Of a stretch of DNA of 14,523 nucleotides, positions 8,479 through 14,516 are shown one piece after another (position 1 is the stretch's first letter; every line of letters begins with the position of its first letter). Source of the stretch: Ruminococcus sp. (lineage in GTDB: Bacteria; Bacillota; Clostridia; Oscillospirales; Ruminococcaceae); assembly GCA_024697705.1 (NCBI GenBank), contig JAILFF010000013.1, positions 1-14,523 of the forward strand, in the 5' to 3' direction. A model generated the notes under the pieces. That model searched no databases and had not been told where the DNA came from. It saw only the letters and a program-made list of their open reading frames with translations. The translations under genes and the position numbers were made by a program.

Positions 8479-9105
8479 TTATTTATTGTACAGATTCATC
8501 GCGCCCGAAATATCGCCCTTGACTATCATCTCCGCAGCCGAACAAACGTCCGAGAGCCTGCTGTCAAACGCCTTCTGCTGCTCCTCGCCAAACTTTCCCA
8601 AGACCCAGTCCGCAAGATCGTAATCGGGGTGCGGCTTCGCTCCCACGCCAAGCTTTATACGCGGAAAATCCTCCCCGCCGCACAGCGCAATGATGCTCTT
8701 CAAACCGTTATGACCGCCCGCACTCCCCTTTCGGCGAATACGGATATGCCCCGGCTCCAGCGAGATATCGTCAAAAATAACAAGCGTATTCTCGATGCCG
8801 ATCTTGTAGAAGCTCATCGCCTCCGCGATAGCCTCGCCCGAATTATTCATGTAAGTCTCGGGCTTGATAACAAGCACGCGCTTGCCGCCGATGTCCGCTT
8901 CGCCAACAAGCGCGTGGAATTTGTGCTTGTTCGCCTTGAAGCCGAACTTCTCTTCCAAAGCCGCAACGCCCATGAAACCCGCGTTATGACGGCTGTTTTC
9001 ATACTGTATTCCGGGATTTCCGAGCCCCGCGATAATGAACTCGATCTTTCCGCCCTGCGGCTGACTGCCGCGGCTTATCCTGTCAAATGCGTCCCAAATC
9101 GACAT
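8479..9105 (-). CDS. pth: Peptidyl-tRNA hydrolase
   Basis: Pth cleaves peptidyl-tRNA that has dropped off ribosomes, recycling the tRNA. The 208-residue product carries the family motifs GLGNPG (27-32, with Asn30), SRHNAGF (38-44, with catalytic His40), YMNNSG (85-90), the conserved Asp112 in FDD, and GSAGGHNGLKS (127-137, with Asn133). It has about 20 extra residues before the usual start (MSIWDAFDRISRGSQPQGGK). The ATG at 9105 is nevertheless preferred, since AAAGGAG lies 8 bases upstream and no ATG precedes the GLGNPG motif closely. The gene precedes mfd. A promoter 100 bases upstream should drive both. Confidence 0.96.
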   Translation of the reverse strand: MSIWDAFDRISRGSQPQGGKIEFIIAGLGNPGIQYENSRHNAGFMGVAALEEKFGFKANKHKFHALVGEADIGGKRVLVIKPETYMNNSGEAIAEAMSFYKIGIENTLVIFDDISLEPGHIRIRRKGSAGGHNGLKSIIALCGGEDFPRIKLGVGAKPHPDYDLADWVLGKFGEEQQKAFDSRLSDVCSAAEMIVKGDISGAMNLYNK

Positions 9106-9185
9106 TTTTCATACTCCTTTTTTCATGCAAGCACTAAACGGCGAGCGCTGCCCGAATAGGACAACATTCGCCTGACTAATTCTAT

Positions 9186-9222
9186 AAAAAATCTCACCTA
9201 TACCATTATAGCACAGGTGAGA
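9186..9222 (-). terminator. Probable terminator of the folate-transporter unit
   Basis: On the - strand TCTCACCT (9222 to 9215) pairs perfectly with AGGTGAGA (9199 to 9192) across a 15-base loop, followed at once by TTTTTT (9191 to 9186). It lies 22 bases past the stop of the upstream FolT-like gene. The 8-pair stem and large loop make it weaker than the two terminators at 4732-4894. The loop also contains a -10 box for pth, so the same inverted repeat could instead serve as an operator. Confidence 0.6.
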
Positions 9223-9233
9223 ATAAAAATCAA
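9205..9233 (-). promoter_or_regulatory. Promoter of pth-mfd
   Basis: Read on the - strand: -35 TTGATT (9233 to 9228), a 17-base spacer, and -10 TATAAT (9210 to 9205) with the extended TG two bases upstream. The 10-mer GTGCTATAAT is identical to that of the tuf promoter. Transcription would start near 9198, giving a leader of roughly 90 bases to the pth start. The -10 lies in the loop of the inverted repeat 9192-9222. Confidence 0.75.
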
Positions 9234-9244
9234 TAAATATCACG

Positions 9245-9973
9245 TTAACTTTTTGTTTTTCCGCCGCAGAGCCGACGAAAACCGCAGCAAACGAGCATAT
9301 ATACCACGTTGATGATCGGCATGAACATGAACACGATCAGCAGCTCGAAGGGCAGCATTTTCATGTTCGTATCAAGCCGCGGCTTGAACCAACGGTAAAA
9401 GATCTTCCAATCGCCGCCCGAGATAAACGGGAATTTTCCGTTATGGTAAAGCCTGTAAAGCACCGCCGAATTCAGCACGATATTACCGACAAGCACAGCG
9501 CCCGTCCTCGCGAAAACGCTTCTTACTGCGATATCGACGTTTTCGGCGACGCACTCGGGGAAAAAATCCTCCAAGCGCTTAAGATAGCCGAAGCTGCCGT
9601 AATACTTTTTATATAACAGCATCCCGTAAAAGCACGAAACGATCAGCTTTACCGAAAGAACAGCCAAGCTGTAATCGCGTATCTCATTTTTATCGAGAAG
9701 ATATATCGTAATGTCCGTAATTGTATTCATCAGCATACACGGCACGGGCCCGTAAAGCACAGCCACCGCCATAATGCAGATGAACGTAAAGCTCACGCGG
9801 AGGTCCTCGTTTATCACCATGCGGAAATGACTGCCCAGCACAACAGCGCCGACGGTCATCGCGGCAAGCATGACAAACGTCCTCACCGACAGGAGTTCCC
9901 TTACGGAATCGGCGAAGAGCGATTTCATACTGATCTGTCTTTTGGTGAATTTTTTTCGGGACTTTTCCGACAT
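9245..9973 (-). CDS. Second FolT-like ECF transporter S component, diverged
   Basis: Membrane protein of 242 residues that resembles the substrate-binding (S) subunits of ECF-type vitamin importers, most like FolT. The N-terminus is basic (KSRKKFTKRQ), followed by hydrophobic spans at about 33-48, 62-76, 104-122, 158-174 and 208-230. The segment SFTFICIMAVAVLYGPVPCM aligns with the FolT pattern in the gene just upstream (INFAFLAIAVIGMLFGPTVG), but the P-x-G-x-F-x-P stretch after it is missing. I start it at the ATG at 9973, 8 bases after GAGGGGG; a GTG at 9982 would sit directly on that site. It follows folT after 51 bases, so it shares the riboswitch leader. The EcfA, EcfA' and EcfT energising subunits are not in the window. 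Its substrate may be folate or another compound. Confidence 0.75.
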   Translation of the reverse strand: MSEKSRKKFTKRQISMKSLFADSVRELLSVRTFVMLAAMTVGAVVLGSHFRMVINEDLRVSFTFICIMAVAVLYGPVPCMLMNTITDITIYLLDKNEIRDYSLAVLSVKLIVSCFYGMLLYKKYYGSFGYLKRLEDFFPECVAENVDIAVRSVFARTGAVLVGNIVLNSAVLYRLYHNGKFPFISGGDWKIFYRWFKPRLDTNMKMLPFELLIVFMFMPIINVVYMLVCCGFRRLCGGKTKS

Positions 9974-10024
9974 TACGGACACCCCCTCGGCAAAAAGAGA
10001 CCTTCGGCGGACGGCGGTATCAGC

Positions 10025-10660
10025 TTACGCGGCAGACTTCTTTTTCAGCCCGCCTGTCTTTCTGTGCGCAACAAGAGCCGCGGGCAGCAGCGCGAACAGC
10101 AGCGGGATATCCGCCGCAAGCTCGATAACGTTCTTCGCCACTCTTGCAACGATCGCCGCACTGTACGAATCCGCGTGGATATATCCGAAATGCAGGTTAA
10201 GACTGGTATTTATCACAAGATTTATAATAACCACGTCAAGCAGTCTCGCGATGACCGCACGTATAAACAGCGTGACATCAAGTCCCTTGACCGACTTGCG
10301 CTCGCCCGCGTCGTCACTTGCTACCCACTGACCGTCCTGCTTCGAGTAGAGGACGATGCCGTAGATAAGCCCCTGCAAGCCCGCCACAAGCGTATAAACG
10401 GGAATGAACGCCCCGCTCGGGTGCGCGATAAAGCCCACGATATCGCAGGCGAGACCCGCGACAAAGCCCACCGTCGGACCGAACAGCATACCGATCACCG
10501 CGATAGCAAGGAACGCGAAATTGATCTTCACGAACGTAAGGTCGATGGAAAACATCTCCAGCACCATCGAAATGGCGATCAACATTCCCACCTTGACAAG
10601 ATTGACAGGGTTAGTCAGCTCCTTAGCCGACTTTCCAAACATAGAAAAAAAGCTCTTCAT
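10025..10660 (-). CDS. folT: Folate ECF transporter S component FolT
   Basis: Substrate-capture membrane subunit of an ECF-type folate importer, working with a shared EcfT/EcfA/EcfA' module encoded elsewhere. The 211-residue protein has about six hydrophobic spans. It also has the family-like core INFAFLAIAVIGMLFGPTVG (46-65), CDIVGFIAHPSGAFIP (72-87) and a basic C-terminus. The ATG at 10660 follows AAAGGAGGT by 7 bases. A tetrahydrofolate riboswitch lies directly upstream, which supports folate as substrate and indicates repression when cellular THF is high. It is followed by a diverged paralogue in the same transcription unit. Confidence 0.88.
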   Translation of the reverse strand: MKSFFSMFGKSAKELTNPVNLVKVGMLIAISMVLEMFSIDLTFVKINFAFLAIAVIGMLFGPTVGFVAGLACDIVGFIAHPSGAFIPVYTLVAGLQGLIYGIVLYSKQDGQWVASDDAGERKSVKGLDVTLFIRAVIARLLDVVIINLVINTSLNLHFGYIHADSYSAAIVARVAKNVIELAADIPLLFALLPAALVAHRKTGGLKKKSAA

Positions 10661-10667
10661 AAAAATT

Positions 10668-10706
10668 ACCTCCTTTATGCGTTACGAGCCGATTGCTTCG
10701 TGCATA
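10668..10706 (-). promoter_or_regulatory. Hairpin adjoining the folT ribosome binding site
   Basis: On the - strand a bulged stem (TATGC, ACG, AGC pairing with GCT, CGT, GCATA; 10706 to 10676) ends exactly at the first A of the AAAGGAGGT ribosome binding site (10676 to 10668). It lies between the THF riboswitch and the folT start and has no T-run after it. It is therefore more likely part of a translational expression platform than a terminator. Confidence 0.45.
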
Positions 10707-10741
10707 ATTCAAGGCATTTTTGTAAAGAGCTTTAAATTACA

Positions 10742-10867
10742 CATTCAGCGGGATGCGGACAGCACACCGCAAGGGCTGGGGTTTCCGCAGAAGCCTTACC
10801 CTTTTCGTCCCGACGGCAACTCCCCGTCCGCCGGGCACTTAACGCGCACTATCCTACTCTGTTAATG
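10742..10867 (-). ncRNA. Tetrahydrofolate (THF) riboswitch
   Basis: Read on the - strand, the leader contains the conserved blocks of the class I THF riboswitch in the right order: AGAGTAGG, GCGTTAAGTG, a GGGGAGTTG loop, GGACGAA, GCGGTG and CCGCATCCCGCTG. P1 can form from CATTaaCAG with CTGAATG. P2 forms from GGATAGTGC with GTGCTGTCC over nine pairs including wobbles. P3 uses CCC and GACGG with CCGTC and GGG. The variable hairpin after ACGAA (AAGGG...CCCTT) is longer than in the short well-known versions. It starts 18 bases after pfkA and ends about 80 bases before folT, the classic target gene. Recognition is from memory of the consensus; ends are approximate. Confidence 0.88.
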
Positions 10868-10884
10868 CTAACAATAGTCAAAAA

Positions 10885-11850
10885 TCAATAAGCGGTATCG
10901 TAGAAGATATCGTATCTTCTGTCAAGGAAAGGCTTCTTCATTGCAAGACCTTCCTTAAGGTCGATATCGTAGACCTGACCGTCCTTAAGACCAACGATCC
11001 TGTTGCCGATGCCCTTTTCGAGCAGCTCAACGGCGTGATAGCCCATCTCGGTAGCGAGAACTCTGTCGCGAAGTGTAGGCGAGCCGCCTCTCTGAACGTG
11101 ACCGAGGATCGTCGCTCTCGCCTCGATACCTGTCATTTCCTGGATCTGTCTGGCGATAGCTTCGGTCTGACCAACGCCCTCGGCAACAACGATGATGAAA
11201 TGATGCTTGCCGTCCTTCGACTGAGCGGTAGCGGTCATCTTAGCGGCGATGGCTTCAAGGTCGTATTCTCTTTCGAGAGTAAGGCAAGCCTCTGCGCCTA
11301 CCGCAAGAGCCACGTTGACTGCCATATAGCCTGCGCGTCTGCCCATTACCTCAACTACCGAGCAGCGGTTGTGCGACTGCATGGTATCGCGGAGCTTGTC
11401 TATCATATCAACGCAGGTGTTCATAGCGGTATCATAACCGATGGTATATTCTGTACACTGAATGTCGTTGTCGATGGTGCCGGGGATACCTACGCAGGGG
11501 ATTCCCGCGCCCGAAAGGTCGCCCGCTCCTCTGAACGAGCCGTCGCCGCCGATAACTACGAGACCCTCAAGACCGAGTTCCTCGCAGGCAGCCTTGCCCT
11601 TAAGCACGCCTTCCATTGTGGCAAATTCGGGACATCTTGCGGTATAAAGGCAGGTACCGCCGCGCTGAATGATACCCGAAACGCTCCTTGCGGTCATTTC
11701 CACATATTCTCTATTAAGAAGTCCGACATAACCTCTTTTTATGCCGAGAACACTCATTCCCTTTGCGAGAGCAGCTCTGGTAACGGCACGAACTGCCGCG
11801 TTCATTCCGGGAGCATCGCCGCCGCTTGTAAGTACGCCGATTTTTTTCAT
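10885..11850 (-). CDS. pfkA: ATP-dependent 6-phosphofructokinase
   Basis: Phosphorylates fructose 6-phosphate to fructose 1,6-bisphosphate, the committed step of glycolysis, as a cytosolic homotetramer. The 321 residues match the bacterial PfkA length. Visible sites: TSGGDAPGMN (8-17), GGDGS (101-105), PGTIDND (123-129, with catalytic Asp127), MGRRAG (169-174), AEGVG and GHVQRGGSP. Gly104 marks ATP rather than pyrophosphate as phosphoryl donor. Allosteric-site residues Arg21, Arg25, Arg154 and Glu187 are present, while position 59, usually Asp, is Gly. I use the ATG at 11850: GGAGGAG lies 6 bases upstream, and the in-frame ATG at 11865 precedes that site. It has a consensus promoter. No terminator is seen before the THF riboswitch that begins 18 bases after the stop, so read-through into folT is possible. 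Confidence 0.96.
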   Translation of the reverse strand: MKKIGVLTSGGDAPGMNAAVRAVTRAALAKGMSVLGIKRGYVGLLNREYVEMTARSVSGIIQRGGTCLYTARCPEFATMEGVLKGKAACEELGLEGLVVIGGDGSFRGAGDLSGAGIPCVGIPGTIDNDIQCTEYTIGYDTAMNTCVDMIDKLRDTMQSHNRCSVVEVMGRRAGYMAVNVALAVGAEACLTLEREYDLEAIAAKMTATAQSKDGKHHFIIVVAEGVGQTEAIARQIQEMTGIEARATILGHVQRGGSPTLRDRVLATEMGYHAVELLEKGIGNRIVGLKDGQVYDIDLKEGLAMKKPFLDRRYDIFYDTAY

Positions 11851-11930
11851 TTCTTTCTCCTCCATGTCAATTCCGCTAACCGTTTTTTGCGCGGAAAGCT
11901 GTCAAATATTGCGGTACAATCCTAACTTAT

Positions 11931-11959
11931 ATCATATCACAACAGCCTATCTCTGTCAA
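11931..11959 (-). promoter_or_regulatory. Promoter of pfkA
   Basis: On the - strand, a perfect -35 TTGACA (11959 to 11954), a 17-base spacer and -10 TATGAT (11936 to 11931). Transcription would begin near 11924, giving a leader of about 75 bases. A second TTGACA at 11905 to 11900 has no matching -10 box. Confidence 0.85.
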
Positions 11960-12014
11960 GCATTTTAACAATTATTTTACTAATAAAAGCAGAGTTTTTT
12001 ACGCTGTCTGCGAA

Positions 12015-12051
12015 TGTCCGTGAACGGCTTGCCCGTGCATTTTTAAGGACA
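12015..12051. repeat. Nested inverted repeat downstream of the MoxR-type gene
   Basis: ACGG/CCGT (12024-12036, loop CTTGC) is nested within TGTCC/GGACA (12015-12019 with 12047-12051). There is no T-run on either side, so it is not a standard terminator. The core GGCTTGCCC resembles hairpins at 649-665 and 13677-13698. Confidence 0.4.
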
Positions 12052-12127
12052 CTGTTCTTATCAAGACCGCGGAACAAATCTCAACGATACGCAAACCGCA
12101 CCCGCGTAAACGCCCCCGCGCAGGCGG

Positions 12128-13630
12128 TCACTCGTCAAGCTTAAGCTCCGTGATCTCCTGCAAGATCTCGACATTGCGCTTATGGAACACCAGCTCGTCA
12201 GCCGTGCTGAGATACTCGTCTATGCGGTAACGTCCCAGATACCTTGCGCTGACCGGGTTCGCCGTCAGTTCCGTAACAAGGATTATCAGCTCCTGACCCT
12301 CCCTGAACACTTCCTTGACGAACCTGAACATATTCCCCGCCCGCTCACTTGTCCTGCGGACATAATCGTCATATTCCTTTACGCGGGAGTCAAAATCCGC
12401 CTTGACCGCCGCGAATTCACGCCCCGGAGCCGCCTTCGCGATAAGAATATCTTTATACAGTATATCAAGCAGCTTGGTATACAGCTCGCGGTCGTCCTCG
12501 GAAAGTGAGCGCGACTGCACGCGGCTGTCAAGCTCCTTTTCCGCGCCGCGCCTGATTACCGCCAGCTTCTGCACCTGATCGCCCGGCTCCATGCTTACCT
12601 TTTTGTACTCTTTGAGCAGTCCGAGCAGTTTAACGAGCAGATCGTCGGTGAACATTGCCTGCTTCATCTCGGACATCACCGCGTCGAGCAGCATACCGAG
12701 CATCGCGTAGCGCTCGTCGAACTTCGCGGAGCTTGCGCGGCTTTTCAGCAGGCTGTCCGCCTTGCCGTCTAAAATGTCGCCGATCTGATACTTGCTGCGG
12801 TACTTCACATAAAGGTCGTAATAAGTCGCGAAATCCTGCGCTATCTGCCTGTTCTGTATGTACTGCGCGGTAAGACGGCTGTCAATGGCAATATTATGCA
12901 TTTCGTAGAGCTTTATCATCTGGCTGAGGTCGTCCCAGCCGCGGGCGGTGATGAAGCTCTTGCCGTCTACGGTGGTCTCGACCTTATAGAAATTATTGGG
13001 TTTCAGTTCAAGATATGTCATTACAGACGGGTGAATACCCGACAGATACGCAAATTCCTTCCAGGCGTCGAGATCGGGCTCAACGTCGATGCGCTTAAGT
13101 CTGTCCCATGTCGCGATGTCGAACTCGCGCACCGAGCGGTTGTACTCGGGCGGATTTCCCGCGGTAACGACTATCCAGCCCTCTGGCACGGAATGCATAC
13201 CGAAGACCTTGTATTGCAGAAATTGCAGCATTATCGGCGTGAGCGTTTCTGAAACGCAGTTTATCTCGTCCAAAAACAGTATGCCGTGCCGAATACCCGA
13301 GCGGGCGATCATCTTATGCACCGAAGCGATTATCTCGCTCATGGTGTATTCGGAGATGTCGTACTCCACGCCGTCGAATTCGACCTGCTTGATTATCGGC
13401 AGACCGAGCGCCGACTGTCGCGTATGATGCGTCATCGAGTAGCTCAGAAGACCGATGCCGAGCTCCGAGGCGATCTGTTCCATAATAGCCGTTTTTCCGA
13501 TACCCGGAGGTCCCATCAGAAATACGGGGCGCTGCTTCTGCGGAGGGATCATATACCGCCCGCTCTGATTCTTCGTAAGATACGCGGTCACGGTGTTTTT
13601 TATCTGTTCTTTTGCTTCTTTTATGTTCAT
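12128..13630 (-). CDS. MoxR-type AAA+ ATPase
   Basis: A 500-residue cytosolic AAA+ ATPase. The N-terminal module has Walker A GPPGIGKT (40-47), Walker B ILFLDEIN (117-124, with Asp121 and Glu122) and sensor-1 TAGNPPEYN (156-164), with arginines at 168 and 177 as finger candidates. The region after about 250 is charged and predicted helical, with no domain I recognise. MoxR-type ATPases usually act as chaperones that activate or insert cofactors, with a VWA-domain protein encoded beside them. Here no such gene follows (pfkA is next) or precedes it within the window, so its partner and target are unknown. The ATG at 13630 has AAAGGA 7-8 bases upstream. I found no convincing promoter or terminator. 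Family assignment is firm, role is not. Confidence 0.88.
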   Translation of the reverse strand: MNIKEAKEQIKNTVTAYLTKNQSGRYMIPPQKQRPVFLMGPPGIGKTAIMEQIASELGIGLLSYSMTHHTRQSALGLPIIKQVEFDGVEYDISEYTMSEIIASVHKMIARSGIRHGILFLDEINCVSETLTPIMLQFLQYKVFGMHSVPEGWIVVTAGNPPEYNRSVREFDIATWDRLKRIDVEPDLDAWKEFAYLSGIHPSVMTYLELKPNNFYKVETTVDGKSFITARGWDDLSQMIKLYEMHNIAIDSRLTAQYIQNRQIAQDFATYYDLYVKYRSKYQIGDILDGKADSLLKSRASSAKFDERYAMLGMLLDAVMSEMKQAMFTDDLLVKLLGLLKEYKKVSMEPGDQVQKLAVIRRGAEKELDSRVQSRSLSEDDRELYTKLLDILYKDILIAKAAPGREFAAVKADFDSRVKEYDDYVRRTSERAGNMFRFVKEVFREGQELIILVTELTANPVSARYLGRYRIDEYLSTADELVFHKRNVEILQEITELKLDE

Positions 13631-13676
13631 GATTTTGTCCTTTATTTATAAATTTGCTTGTATTTATCGAATTGTA

Positions 13677-13698
13677 GGGCGCGGGCTTGCCCCCGCCC
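13677..13698. repeat. GC-rich palindrome upstream of the MoxR-type gene
   Basis: GGGCGCGGGC (13677-13686) pairs with GCCCCCGCCC (13689-13698), with one C-C mismatch, around a TT centre. It starts 47 bases upstream of the ATPase start codon and has the look of a dispersed intergenic palindromic repeat. Confidence 0.6.
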
Positions 13699-13771
13699 GC
13701 CTGACTTGCAAATTAATTCGGTCTTGCGCTTTTCCCTTTTGCGCAAAAATCGCTTCGCTCTTTCGCGCAAT

Positions 13772-13862
13772 AAAATCGGCAATTTACTTGTTTCCGTACA
13801 ATCTTGCTGATTTATTCGTTTGTGCTTTTCGGTAGGCTTTTTTATGAAATTGCCGATTTTTT
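13772..13862. repeat. 14-base perfect inverted repeat with T-run
   Basis: AAAATCGGCAATTT (13772-13785) is exactly complementary to AAATTGCCGATTTT (13847-13860), with a 61-base loop. The right arm runs into TTTTTT (13857-13862) on the + strand. No + strand gene lies upstream, so a terminator role is doubtful. Terminal repeats of a tiny decayed mobile element are another possibility. The stretch between the arms encodes nothing I recognise. Confidence 0.55.
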
Positions 13863-13916
13863 GAACTATTCGCTTCTGCTTCTTTCGGTGATTTGCTTTG
13901 TCTGTGGGGTTCTTTT

Positions 13917-14037
13917 ATGCGCCTGCTGCGCATATGGGGCTCTGCCCCATACCCCGCTTGGGGGCTCCTCGCCCCTGCATGAACGTGAAGCGTTCATGCC
14001 GACACCTCGCCAGCGCGAGCCGGCGCCGTATCCGGCT
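13917..14037. repeat. Cluster of tandem perfect hairpins
   Basis: In 121 bases there are successive perfect stems: ATGCGC/GCGCAT (13917-13933), TATGGGGC/GCCCCATA (13933-13951), CCCC/GGGG (13952-13963), competing with GGGGC/GCCCC (13961-13975), then GCATGAACG/CGTTCATGC (13977-13999), CTCGC/GCGAG (14006-14019) and AGCCGG/CCGGCT (14018-14037). Most loops are 3-5 bases. The layout resembles a composite REP-like intergenic repeat rather than a gene. It lies 18 bases beyond the dtd TAA. It could protect or terminate the dtd transcript, but no T-run is present. Confidence 0.7.
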
Positions 14038-14054
14038 ATATTCTTTCAATTTGC

Positions 14055-14516
14055 TTATTCTATTTTGCCGTCTCTGCACCTTAATACTATCGTGAAAGGT
14101 CCGTCATTTACTAAGCTCACTTTCATCTCCGCGCCGAATATCCCCGCCGCGACTTTCCCGCTTATCCTCTCCGCACACTCGCGCTTGAAAAGCTCGTAAA
14201 GCTACTCCGCTCTCGTCGGCTCCTCCGCCAGATCGCCGAAATACGGGCGGTTCCCGTGCGAACAATCCCCGCAAAGCGTGAACTGCGACACCGCCAGAAT
14301 ATCCCCGCCGACGTCCCCGAGCGAAAGATTCGTCTTCCCCTCGCCATCGGCAAAAATGCGTAATTTCACGATCTTGTCGGCTATCTTCGCGCAGTCGGTC
14401 TCGGTATCGCCGCGCTCCGCTCCCAAAAGCACCAGCAGTCCCCCGCCGATGCTCCCGACCGTCTCGCCGCCTACTTCAACCGAAGCGCTCGTCACCCGCT
14501 GGATCACCGCTTTCAT
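14055..14516 (-). pseudogene. dtd: D-aminoacyl-tRNA deacylase interrupted by in-frame TAG
   Basis: Dtd removes D-amino acids and glycine mischarged onto tRNA. Residues 1-104 start MKAVIQRVTSASVEVGGE and include the family motif SQFTL (77-81). Codon 105 is TAG (14204 to 14202). The same frame then continues for 48 codons, LYELFKRECAERISGK onward, with IFGAEMKVSLVNDGPFT (126-142) containing the conserved Gly-cis-Pro motif, and ends in TAA at 14057 to 14055. Without the TAG the product would be 153 residues, the normal family size. A protein stopped at codon 104 would lack the second active-site motif and should be inactive. The continuation shows no frameshift or second stop, so the damage is very recent, an assembly or read error, or suppressed. 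The ATG is 7 bases from the window edge, so its ribosome binding site is not visible. Family is certain; status as pseudogene or recoded gene is open. Confidence 0.85.

Noticed and set aside
9827..10735. 302-codon + strand open frame across both FolT-like genes
   Set aside because: Highly basic, low-complexity translation; it overlaps two membrane-protein genes and their leader, which explain the sequence.
11035..11925. 296-codon + strand open frame across pfkA
   Set aside because: Reverse-frame shadow of pfkA running through its ribosome binding site.
13631..13676. Possible promoter for the MoxR-type gene (TATAAA or TACAAT on the - strand)
   Set aside because: Neither -10-like hexamer has a credible -35 box at 16-18 bases.
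13593..14199. Overlapping + strand open frames of 80, 131 and 65 codons around 13593-14199
   Set aside because: Their translations cross hairpin repeats and the readable 3' part of dtd, show no family resemblance, and lack ribosome binding sites.
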